In this document: positions 1-6,288 of the stretch, piece after piece | How the letters are laid out: each line of letters begins with the position of its first letter | Position numbering within the stretch: position 1 is the stretch's first letter | Assembly (NCBI GenBank): GCA_964567545.1 | Contig: CAZMNB010000050.1 | Location: forward strand, 1 to 8,612 | Reading direction: 5' to 3' | Length of the DNA stretch: 8,612 bases | Source of the DNA: UBA7398 sp964567545 | Lineage (GTDB): Bacteria > Actinomycetota > Actinomycetes > Nanopelagicales > Nanopelagicaceae | Position numbers and translations under genes: made by a program | Notes under the pieces: generated by a model | Databases searched by the model: none | What the model saw: only the letters and a program-made list of their open reading frames with translations | Told to the model about the DNA's origin: nothing

Positions 1-99
1 GTTCAACGAGCCTGGACGGCGATTTTGGTCTTGCTAATAATTGTGCTTTTTTTCTTTTCAATGGCTAGATATTTATCAAGGCAACGGGTAACTAGATGA
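1..99 (+). CDS. pstA: PstA phosphate ABC transporter permease, C-terminal end (partial)
   Basis: Reading from base 1 gives 32 residues ending at TGA 97-99. They contain one strongly hydrophobic stretch (AILVLLIIVLFFFSMA) followed by a basic tail (RYLSRQRVTR). This fits the last transmembrane helix and cytoplasmic end of the PstA permease, which with PstC forms the membrane channel of the Pst phosphate importer. So little is visible that the identification rests mainly on the neighbour: the stop codon overlaps an in-frame ATG of pstB in an ATGA junction, and the usual gene order is pstA-pstB. The 5' part lies outside the window. Another ABC permease cannot be excluded from this fragment alone. 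Confidence 0.75.
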   Translation, partial: VQRAWTAILVLLIIVLFFFSMARYLSRQRVTR

Positions 100-113
100 A
101 TGATGATGCGAAA

Positions 114-120
114 GGTGGAG
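114..120 (+). promoter_or_regulatory. Shine-Dalgarno that decides the pstB start
   Basis: GGTGGAG lies with its GGAG (117-120) five bases before ATG 126. The alternative ATG at 96 overlaps the pstA stop as ATGA but has only weak purine stretches upstream. This favours 126, although initiation at 96 by coupling to pstA remains possible. Confidence 0.55.
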
Positions 121-125
121 AAGAA

Positions 126-980
126 ATGTCCGCTACCAATGTAACGGGGTCAAAATCCTTATCTGATGTTTCAACAAATCGTATGAAGGATCGGATGCCG
201 GGTACAACACCGATTGGAACCGGGCTTGAGGCGCGCAATATCCATGCCTGGTTTAATAATCACTTAGCTGTCGAAGACATCTCATTAGATTTTAATGCTG
301 GAACAGTAACTGCACTTATTGGACCATCAGGTTGTGGAAAATCTACATTCATTCGAACAATTAATCGCATGCATGAATTCATTCTTGGTGCGGCAATGGC
401 TGGCGAGGTTTTACTAAACGGCGAAGATGTTTACGCTCGAGGTGTCGATGTTACAAAGATTCGATTGAAAATCGGCATGGTTTTCCAGAAGCCAAACCCT
501 TTTCCATCCATGACGATAGGTGAAAATGTACTTTCAGGTTTGAAGCTAGCGCAATTAAAAGTAGCTAACAAAGACGACTTAATGGAAGATTGTTTGGAAC
601 GAGCGGGACTTTGGAGTGAAGTTAAAGACCGCTTAGGTGCACATGCCGGTGGATTATCTGGTGGACAACAACAACGATTATGTATCGCTCGCTCGCTTGC
701 GGTAAATCCTAAAGTCTTATTAATGGATGAACCTTGCTCTGCTCTCGATCCAGGATCAACGCTTCGAATCGAAGAAACCATCCAAGAACTCTCAAGAACT
801 ATGACGATTATTATCGTTACTCATAATATGCAACAGGCTGCGCGCGTAAGCGACTACACCGCCTTCTTTTTATCAGATGGCGGACCAGGCAAACTTGTAG
901 AGGTTGGTCCAACCACTGAAATCTTCTCTAGACCGCGAGATCAACGGACTGAAAACTACGTTTCTGGACGGTTCGGGTAA
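126..980 (+). CDS. pstB: PstB phosphate ABC transporter ATP-binding protein
   Basis: This is the cytoplasmic ATPase that powers the PstSCAB high-affinity phosphate importer. Numbered from ATG 126 (284 aa), the nucleotide-binding signatures are in order: Walker A GPSGCGKST (66-74), Q-loop VFQKPNPFP (119-127), the ABC signature LSGGQQQR (177-184), Walker B VLLMDEPCSALDP (197-209) and the H-loop VTHNMQQA (231-238). The C-terminus, TENYVSGRFG, is the usual PstB ending. VFQKPNPFP and DEPCSALDP are typical of PstB rather than of other ABC ATPases. The first 30 or so residues, before GLEARNIHAWF, are polar and probably disordered, making the protein somewhat longer than the usual 250-260 aa. A start at ATG 96 would add ten more residues and overlap pstA by 4 nt. 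Co-transcription with pstA is likely, and the pstS-like gene follows after 132 nt. Confidence 0.95.
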   Translation: MSATNVTGSKSLSDVSTNRMKDRMPGTTPIGTGLEARNIHAWFNNHLAVEDISLDFNAGTVTALIGPSGCGKSTFIRTINRMHEFILGAAMAGEVLLNGEDVYARGVDVTKIRLKIGMVFQKPNPFPSMTIGENVLSGLKLAQLKVANKDDLMEDCLERAGLWSEVKDRLGAHAGGLSGGQQQRLCIARSLAVNPKVLLMDEPCSALDPGSTLRIEETIQELSRTMTIIIVTHNMQQAARVSDYTAFFLSDGGPGKLVEVGPTTEIFSRPRDQRTENYVSGRFG

Positions 981-989
981 TAAAAACTC

Positions 990-1011
990 GTTAACCAATT
1001 GTTCATCTTTT
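990..1011 (+). promoter_or_regulatory. Candidate PHO box (two 11-nt direct repeats) upstream of pstS
   Basis: GTTAACCAATT (990-1000) is followed directly by GTTCATCTTTT (1001-1011). Each is a GTTNAYC-like 7-mer plus four A/T bases, at an exact 11-nt period. This matches the direct-repeat organisation of PhoP/PhoB operators described in Streptomyces (GTTCACC-type core, 11-nt unit). Its position in the pstB-pstS gap fits induction of pstS by phosphate starvation. The -10 is uncertain: TAGAAAAT (1052-1059) and the AT-rich run at 1025-1036 are both possible. Confidence 0.55.
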
Positions 1012-1112
1012 AGATGGTGGCAATTTGAATTAAGTAAAGCCGGTGTTTCGCTAGAAAATTAGTGTTGCCTTGTAATTATCCCTCTATTAGCACAACACAA
1101 CGAAAGGTTGTC

Positions 1113-2279
1113 ATGAAGGTTTCCAGAATGATTAAGTCAACATTAGTGGCAGTTTCTGCACTCTCGATTGCAATTGCACCAAGCGCATTTGCTGGCACAA
1201 CTCTTGCAGCAGGTGGCGCAACTTCCGTAACTAATCTTGTACAAGCATGTAAGAGTTTTTATAACACTGATACCAGTGACTCCTTCCCTTACAACTCAGT
1301 AGGTTCAGGTCAAGGTCAAAAAGATCTTGAAGGTAAGAAAATTGATTTTGCATTCTCTGATAGTAAGCATTTGACTTCTCAAAGCGGTATTGCAATTGAT
1401 CCAAGCGAAATTCACATTCCAGCAATGGTTTGGCCAATCGGAATCATGACAAACCTTAATACTTCTAAGCCGATTGCACTATCTCCAAAAACGATCGGTG
1501 GAATTTTCTCCGGAAAGATTACGCGCTGGAATGATCCGTTGATTCAGGCTGACAACAACAGAACTGTCTCGGTAACTGTTTATAAGAAAGATAGTGCCGG
1601 AAATATCTTGAAAGATAAAACTGGCAAAGCTGTGGTCTTGCGTACCACTCAAGTTGTTCAGAAGATTTCTATGCCAAATCAACCAATCACAGTTGTTTAT
1701 CGACTTGACTCATCTGGAACGACTGATAACTTGACCGCTGCGCTTAAATCGCTAGATCCAACAAATTTCACAGATTCTGGAAAAGTGTTTAACGCCCTAG
1801 CTTCAACTAAAGCCGCGATTGCTGCAGACCCAATTCATTTTCAGAGCGCATCTGGTTCAGCATTGGTTGCATCATTAGCGGGCAAAACTAAATACTCAAT
1901 TACTTATGATGAAGCAAACTATGCCAAAGCAGCAGGATTGAAACTTGTACAAGTTATCAACCCAAATGGAGATTTAGTAGCTGCAACCGATGATGGTGCC
2001 TCGGCCTTTGTATCAACTTCTACAATCGCAGATAATGGAACCGTAACCCTCGATTACACCAATAAGAATCCAGGTGTGTACCCATTCACTGTTGTCACAT
2101 ACGCTCTTGCCCTCACGAACTATGGTGATGCCACTAAGGCTGCTGCGGTTAAAAAGGCAATTGAGTACCACGCATTCACATGTGCGAAGAAAGTTGCGGA
2201 TTCCGGATTCATCACAATCGATCCGGCTTCGCCACTAGGTAAGAAAATTTCTACACAGCTTGCAAAACTTGGTAAATAA
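1113..2279 (+). CDS. pstS: PstS phosphate-binding protein, secreted
   Basis: This is the extracytoplasmic phosphate receptor for the Pst importer. ATG 1113 was chosen because AAAGG (1103-1107) lies five bases upstream and because it begins a normal signal peptide: basic MKVSRMIKS, a hydrophobic core, then PSAFA with likely cleavage after residue 27. That gives 388 aa. Phosphate-pocket motifs align with E. coli PstS: GSGQGQ (64-69), DFAFSDS (78-84) and RLDSSGTTDN (197-206), where R197, D199, S201, G202 and T203 match R135, D137, S139, G140 and T141. GKITRWNDP (134-142) is the usual PstS landmark. Two oddities: there is no lipobox cysteine, and about 35-45 extra residues (roughly 146-190) separate the WNDP and RxDxSGT blocks. 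It lies after pstB rather than first in the operon and has its own candidate PHO box and a strong terminator. Confidence 0.9.
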   Translation: MKVSRMIKSTLVAVSALSIAIAPSAFAGTTLAAGGATSVTNLVQACKSFYNTDTSDSFPYNSVGSGQGQKDLEGKKIDFAFSDSKHLTSQSGIAIDPSEIHIPAMVWPIGIMTNLNTSKPIALSPKTIGGIFSGKITRWNDPLIQADNNRTVSVTVYKKDSAGNILKDKTGKAVVLRTTQVVQKISMPNQPITVVYRLDSSGTTDNLTAALKSLDPTNFTDSGKVFNALASTKAAIAADPIHFQSASGSALVASLAGKTKYSITYDEANYAKAAGLKLVQVINPNGDLVAATDDGASAFVSTSTIADNGTVTLDYTNKNPGVYPFTVVTYALALTNYGDATKAAAVKKAIEYHAFTCAKKVADSGFITIDPASPLGKKISTQLAKLGK

Positions 2280-2304
2280 GTAAGCTGATTCCTAGGTAGA
2301 GAAT

Positions 2305-2336
2305 AAAAAAGGACCGTCGAGGGACGGTCCTTTTTT
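2305..2336 (+). terminator. Bidirectional intrinsic terminator between pstS and tRNA-Arg
   Basis: AAAAAA (2305-2310), GGACCGTC (2311-2318), a GAGG tetraloop (2319-2322), GACGGTCC (2323-2330) and TTTTTT (2331-2336) form a perfect 14-bp inverted repeat. On either strand the GC-rich 8-bp stem is followed by a U6 tract. It therefore serves pstS on the plus strand and the tRNA gene on the minus strand, 25 nt after the pstS stop and 45 nt past the tRNA 3' end. Confidence 0.93.
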
Positions 2337-2381
2337 AATTCCGTTTTACTTTCTGCAATTTATAATTTTTATAACAAAATG

Positions 2382-2455
2382 TGCGCCTGGCAGGAATCGA
2401 ACCTGCGACAACCGGCTTAGAAGGCAGGTGCTCTATCCAACTGAGCTACAGGCGC
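2382..2455 (-). tRNA. tRNA-Arg (anticodon UCU)
   Basis: The minus strand folds as a 74-nt cloverleaf. The acceptor GCGCCTG pairs with CAGGCGC, the D stem is GCTC/GAGC, the anticodon loop is CTTCTAA (anticodon TCT, reading AGA and possibly AGG), the variable loop is TTGTC, and the T arm is GCAGG-TTCGATT-CCTGC with discriminator A. CCA is not encoded; the next bases are CAT. The anticodon stem CCTGC/GCCGG has an internal U29-C41 mismatch, while all other stems are fully paired. It is transcribed away from ettA and runs into the shared terminator. Confidence 0.95.
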
Positions 2456-2456
2456 A

Positions 2457-2484
2457 TTGATGTGAAATGGAACATGCGTATTGT
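2457..2484 (+). promoter_or_regulatory. Candidate promoter for the ettA-glbO operon
   Basis: TTGATG (2457-2462), a 16-nt spacer and TATTGT (2479-2484) resemble a sigma-70-type -35/-10 pair. The expected start near 2491 leaves a leader of about 20 nt before GTG 2514. The -10 occupies nearly the same bases as the minus-strand TACAAT assigned to the tRNA gene. Confidence 0.4.
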
Positions 2485-2485
2485 A
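2480..2485 (-). promoter_or_regulatory. Candidate -10 for tRNA-Arg
   Basis: On the minus strand TACAAT lies 24 nt before the mature tRNA 5' end, giving an expected start near 2473 and a short leader of about 18 nt. No good -35 is visible; the position 17 nt upstream reads GAAACC. The call rests on the -10 and the spacing. Confidence 0.4.
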
Positions 2486-2513
2486 CCGAGAGATTCCGCT
2501 AAGGTTTCTCCTC

Positions 2514-4181
2514 GTGGCAGAGTTTATTTACACGATGAAGAAGGCGCGTAAAGCGCACGGCGATAAAGTTATTCTCGACGATGTAACCCTTGCCTTTTAT
2601 CCAGGCGCGAAGATCGGCGTTGTGGGGCCAAATGGCGCTGGTAAATCAACGGTGCTGCAAATTATGGCTGGCTTACAAACTGCATCAAATGGTGAAGCGT
2701 TTTTGTCTCCGGGATATACCGTGGGAATTTTGTTGCAAGAACCAAAACTTGATGAGAGTAAGACAGTTTTAGAAAACGTTCAAGAAGGCGTTGCGGAAAC
2801 AATCGCATTGATGGCTCGCTTCAACCAAGTAAGTGAAGAGATGGCAAACCCTGATGCCGATTACGACAAACTCCTTGCCGAAATGGGAGCGCTGCAAGAG
2901 AAGTTAGATCATGCAAATGCGTGGGATTTAGATTCACAGCTAGAACAAGCAATGGATGCATTGCGTTGCCCACCCTCAGAGGCTGATGTAAAGGTTCTTT
3001 CGGGTGGTGAACGTCGCCGAATTGCACTCTGCAAACTGTTATTGCAGAAACCTGATTTGTTATTGCTCGATGAGCCAACTAACCATCTAGATGCTGAATC
3101 CGTTCTTTGGTTGGAGCAGCACCTAAGCAAATATGAAGGTGCGGTTGTGGCGATTACTCACGATCGATATTTCTTGGACAATGTTTCGCAATGGATTCTA
3201 GAACTCGACCGCGGTCGTGCTTATCCATACGAAGGTAATTATTCTACCTACCTTGAAACTAAGTCAGCTCGGTTAAAAATTGAGGGCCAGAAAGATGCCA
3301 AACGCGCAAAACGGTTAACCGAAGAATTGGAATGGGTTCGGCAAAATGCTAAAGGTCGCCAAGCAAAATCTAAGTCACGGCTAGCGCGCTACGAAGAGAT
3401 GGCTGCGGAAGCCGAGAAAACACGTAAGTTAGATTTTGAAGAAATCCAGATCCCAATGGGGCCACGCTTAGGAGACATAGTTGTAGAAGTTAACGATTTA
3501 TCAAAAGGTTTTGGTGATCGCCAATTAATCGACCACCTTTCATTCTCGTTACCGCGTAATGGAATCGTTGGAGTTATCGGTCCTAACGGTGCTGGAAAAA
3601 CAACGTTATTTAAAATGATTCTTGGGCAAGAAAAACCTGATTCAGGTTCTATTAAAGTTGGCGAAACGGTAAAGATTTCTTACGTTGATCAATCGCGTGA
3701 AGGTATTGATCCGAAGAAACCCCTCTGGGAAGTTGTTTCAGATGGGTTAGATTTTATTAAAGTTGGAAATGTTGAAATGCCTTCACGGGCTTATGTATCT
3801 GCGTTCGGATTTAAAGGTCCGGACCAACAAAAACCAGCTGGTGTTTTATCGGGTGGCGAACGGAATCGATTAAATTTGGCGCTAACCTTAAAACTCGGTG
3901 GAAACCTCTTATTACTTGATGAACCCACCAACGATTTAGATGTTGAAACTCTAGGATCTTTAGAAAATGCGCTTTTGGAATTTCCTGGATGTGCCGTAGT
4001 AATCTCACACGATCGCTGGTTTTTAGACCGAGTAGCCACACACATTTTGGCTTATGAAGGTGAATCAAAGTGGTTCTGGTTTGAAGGTAACTTTGAATCT
4101 TACGAGGCACACAAATTAGAACGATTAGGACCGGAAGCTGCGCGACCACATCGCGTTACCTATCGAAAGTTGACTAGATAA
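2514..4181 (+). CDS. ettA: EttA-type ABC-F translational throttle ATPase
   Basis: This is a soluble tandem ABC ATPase that in E. coli binds the ribosomal E site and gates elongation according to ATP/ADP; it is not a transporter. GTG 2514 gives 555 aa, the same length as E. coli EttA, and an N-terminus (AEFIYTMKKARK) matching AQFVYTM. A weak AAGG lies at 2501-2504. Domain 1: Walker A GPNGAGKST (38-46), signature LSGGERRR (162-169), Walker B LLLLDEP (182-188). The EttA-specific arm lies at about 105-150, before the first signature motif. The linker (about 253-297) has the diagnostic LEWVRQNAKGRQAKSKSRLAR. Domain 2: GPNGAGKTT (356-364), LSGGERN (445-451), LLLLDEP (465-471). In-frame sequence extends upstream to 2481 but does not resemble the family. 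The TAA overlaps the next ATG by one base. Such genes are often mislabelled as macrolide exporters. Confidence 0.95.
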   Translation: MAEFIYTMKKARKAHGDKVILDDVTLAFYPGAKIGVVGPNGAGKSTVLQIMAGLQTASNGEAFLSPGYTVGILLQEPKLDESKTVLENVQEGVAETIALMARFNQVSEEMANPDADYDKLLAEMGALQEKLDHANAWDLDSQLEQAMDALRCPPSEADVKVLSGGERRRIALCKLLLQKPDLLLLDEPTNHLDAESVLWLEQHLSKYEGAVVAITHDRYFLDNVSQWILELDRGRAYPYEGNYSTYLETKSARLKIEGQKDAKRAKRLTEELEWVRQNAKGRQAKSKSRLARYEEMAAEAEKTRKLDFEEIQIPMGPRLGDIVVEVNDLSKGFGDRQLIDHLSFSLPRNGIVGVIGPNGAGKTTLFKMILGQEKPDSGSIKVGETVKISYVDQSREGIDPKKPLWEVVSDGLDFIKVGNVEMPSRAYVSAFGFKGPDQQKPAGVLSGGERNRLNLALTLKLGGNLLLLDEPTNDLDVETLGSLENALLEFPGCAVVISHDRWFLDRVATHILAYEGESKWFWFEGNFESYEAHKLERLGPEAARPHRVTYRKLTR

Positions 4182-4591
4182 TGCGCCATATTTATAAACA
4201 AGAAATTCGTTGGGCCGACATAGATTGGTTTGGCCATGTAAATAACGCTACCTACTTAACTTATGTACAAGAGGCGCGCGTTGACTTCCATTGGTATGCG
4301 CCGAAAGCTCGCGGGGAAAAGGCGCTGTTAATGGATATGGTGGTGGCACGAGCCGAAGTGGATTACATCGAGCCACTCAAAGAACCCCATATTTTCTTAG
4401 ATATTGCGGTATGGGTAAGTCGAATTGGAAACTCTTCGTTTGAACTCTCTTATGAAATCTCTTATGAGGGCAAACTTTATGCCCGCGCAACTTCGGTACA
4501 AGTAGCAGTAAGTATGGAGAATGAACGATCTCGACCATTAAGCGACGAAGAACGCACTTTCTTAACAAAGTATTTGGAGGAGGCCAAGTAA
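4181..4591 (+). CDS. Acyl-CoA thioesterase, 4HBT/YbgC-like hotdog fold
   Basis: A 136-aa single-domain hotdog protein predicted to hydrolyse acyl-CoA thioesters in the cytoplasm; the acyl group cannot be told from sequence. The active-site region RWADIDWFGHVNNATYL (10-26) has the family pattern with an Asp (D15) in the position of the 4HBT/YbgC catalytic aspartate, the GHVNN turn, and a following EAR on the central helix. Strand-like segments VDYIEP, IFLDIAVWVSRIGNSSFELSYEI and ARATSVQVAVS complete the fold, and the length is normal. The ATG shares its A with the ettA stop (TAATG at 4179-4183). No Shine-Dalgarno is visible before it, so translation probably depends on ribosomes finishing ettA. 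M. tuberculosis has, from memory, a comparable small thioesterase (Rv2475c) close to its EttA (Rv2477c). Confidence 0.85.
   Translation: MRHIYKQEIRWADIDWFGHVNNATYLTYVQEARVDFHWYAPKARGEKALLMDMVVARAEVDYIEPLKEPHIFLDIAVWVSRIGNSSFELSYEISYEGKLYARATSVQVAVSMENERSRPLSDEERTFLTKYLEEAK
4576..4583 (+). promoter_or_regulatory. Strong Shine-Dalgarno for the alpha-glucosidase gene
   Basis: GGAGGAGG lies seven bases before ATG 4591, inside the last codons of the thioesterase gene. It is the strongest ribosome-binding site in the operon. It fixes the start codon and suggests independent, high-level initiation, unlike the two other TAATG junctions. Confidence 0.75.
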
Positions 4592-6288
4592 TGGAATCTC
4601 AAGCCACGGCAACTTTATTACCTAGGAGCGAGCGCAAATGGTGGCGCGATGCCGTTACTTATCAGGTTTATATCCGTTCATTTGCTGATGCAAATGGCGA
4701 CGGCAAAGGTGATGTTGAAGGTATTCGCTCCAAACTTCCATATTTAAAGAAGTTAGGAATTGATGCAATTTGGATTACACCTTGGTATCCATCACCGCAA
4801 AATGATCATGGCTACGATGTTTCTAATTACATGGATATCGAACCAGATTACGGAACCCTGGCAGATGCCGAACGTCTAATAAAAGAAGCGCACGTGATGG
4901 GAATGCGGATCATCGTAGATATAGTTCCTAACCACACTTCGGATCAGCATGCTTGGTTTCAAGCTGCGTTAAAGGCTGCGCCAGGTTCAAAAGAACGTGC
5001 GCGCTATATGTTTAAAGATGGCAAAGGTGAGAACGGCGAACTTCCACCTAATAATTGGAGCGCGGTCTTCGGCGGTAGCGCTTGGCAACGCATTACTGAA
5101 GCAGATGGAAAATTGGGGCAGTGGTACTTACATCTATTTGCAGTTGAGCAACCTGATCTAAATTGGGAGAATGATGAAGTTAAATCACATTTAAAAGATG
5201 TATTGCGGTTCTGGCTAGATCGCGGCGTTGATGGATTCCGAATCGATGTTGCGCATGGCATGGTTAAAGCAAAAGGTTTGCCCGATGTTCCCAAAGAAGA
5301 TCCAAACAATCCCGACATGTTGGCTTCGATAGTGATGCCATTCTGGGACCAAGATGGCGTGCATGAAATTTATCGTGAATGGCGGAAAATTTTCGATTCG
5401 TACGAAGGTGACCGAATGGCAGTTGCGGAAGCATGGGTCTCGCCATCATCAAGAATTGCTCGTTATTTGCGGCATGATGAATTAGCTAATTCTTTTAACT
5501 TCGAATTCTTAACTTCGCAATGGGATGCTAAGAACTTAATAAAGAATATCGATTCTTCACTCTCTGCCATTCAAGAAGTCGGTGCACCAGCTTCATGGGT
5601 ATTTAATAATCACGATGTAGTTCGCTCGGTAGATCGATTTGATTTAGGGCTTGGTTCTGGATCTCAAAACACAACGCTGCAACGGCAAGGTGATCCGACG
5701 AAGTTAGACATTGGGCGCGGAACTCGTAGAGCTCGCGCTGGTGCGTTGTTGATGTTGGCGCTGCCGGGCGGTGCCTACATTTATCAAGGTGAAGAGTTAG
5801 CCCTTCCTGAAGTTCGCGATATTCCAGAAGATCGTTTAACTGACCCACGTTGGAAAATGTCGGGTTTTCAAGATCGCGGTCGTGATGGTTGTCGTGTGCC
5901 GCTACCTTGGAACACAAATTCGGCAGCAGCCTTTGGATTCTCAACAAATAAGGAATTGAAACCAGAGCAAGCTTGGTTGCCACAATCTCCTTGGTGGGGT
6001 TCATATTCAGTAGAGATGCAAGAAACAAATAAGGCTTCAACTTTGAATATGTATCGCGCAGCTTTGGCAATTCGTAAAACTGAAGTGGGTTTAGGTGATG
6101 GCCCAATGGCTTGGATCGAAGCTGGCGATAAAGTAATTGCGTTTACTCGTCCCGGAAATTTCGCATGTTTCGTAAATTTTGGTCAAGAGATTTCGCTACC
6201 GGATGGGGCCGAAATTCTGCTCGCAAGTGGCGCGCTAAACCAAGGGAAATTACCAACTGATACTGCGGTTTGGCTCCGTTTACCTTAA
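4591..6288 (+). CDS. aglA: GH13 family alpha-glucosidase (AglA / oligo-1,6-glucosidase type)
   Basis: A 565-aa cytoplasmic (no signal peptide) retaining glycoside hydrolase that releases glucose from alpha-linked oligosaccharides. All GH13 regions are present: the Ca-binding-type loop NGDGKGD (35-41), region I DIVPNHTS (110-117), QPDLNW (187-192), region II GFRIDVAH (215-222) with nucleophile D219, region III VAEAW with acid/base E280, and region IV VFNNHD with D342. NGDGKGD plus QPDLNW places it with the oligo-1,6-glucosidase/alpha-glucosidase group. V220 directly after the nucleophile is the residue associated with isomaltase-type (alpha-1,6) specificity in yeast and Bacillus enzymes, which is a hint only. 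A C-terminal beta domain covers about 485-565. The start overlaps the thioesterase stop (TAATG). In M. tuberculosis aglA (Rv2471) is next to glbO; here an MFS gene lies between them. Transglycosylation activity is an alternative. Confidence 0.9.
   Translation: MESQATATLLPRSERKWWRDAVTYQVYIRSFADANGDGKGDVEGIRSKLPYLKKLGIDAIWITPWYPSPQNDHGYDVSNYMDIEPDYGTLADAERLIKEAHVMGMRIIVDIVPNHTSDQHAWFQAALKAAPGSKERARYMFKDGKGENGELPPNNWSAVFGGSAWQRITEADGKLGQWYLHLFAVEQPDLNWENDEVKSHLKDVLRFWLDRGVDGFRIDVAHGMVKAKGLPDVPKEDPNNPDMLASIVMPFWDQDGVHEIYREWRKIFDSYEGDRMAVAEAWVSPSSRIARYLRHDELANSFNFEFLTSQWDAKNLIKNIDSSLSAIQEVGAPASWVFNNHDVVRSVDRFDLGLGSGSQNTTLQRQGDPTKLDIGRGTRRARAGALLMLALPGGAYIYQGEELALPEVRDIPEDRLTDPRWKMSGFQDRGRDGCRVPLPWNTNSAAAFGFSTNKELKPEQAWLPQSPWWGSYSVEMQETNKASTLNMYRAALAIRKTEVGLGDGPMAWIEAGDKVIAFTRPGNFACFVNFGQEISLPDGAEILLASGALNQGKLPTDTAVWLRLP

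Noticed and set aside
431..781. 116-aa open frame on the minus strand
   Set aside because: It is antisense to the Q-loop, signature and Walker B of pstB and has no recognisable domain.
2481..2513. Eleven extra N-terminal residues of EttA from an upstream start
   Set aside because: They do not match the family N-terminus, and the candidate -10 overlaps the first of these bases; GTG 2514 gives the family length.
3811..4149. 112-aa open frame on the minus strand
   Set aside because: It is antisense to the second ABC domain of ettA, whose motifs are all intact in the plus frame.
2514..4181. Macrolide-resistance or drug-export ABC protein
   Set aside because: It has no membrane domain. The exact EttA length, arm and LEWVRQ-KGRQAKSKSRLAR linker identify an EttA-type translation factor.
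5603..6106. 167-aa open frame on the minus strand
   Set aside because: It lies wholly antisense to conserved GH13 sequence (region IV and the C-terminal domain), resembles no family, and has no supported start.
6270..6287. TTG start for the MFS gene
   Set aside because: ATG 6288 forms the same TAATG junction seen twice elsewhere in this operon.
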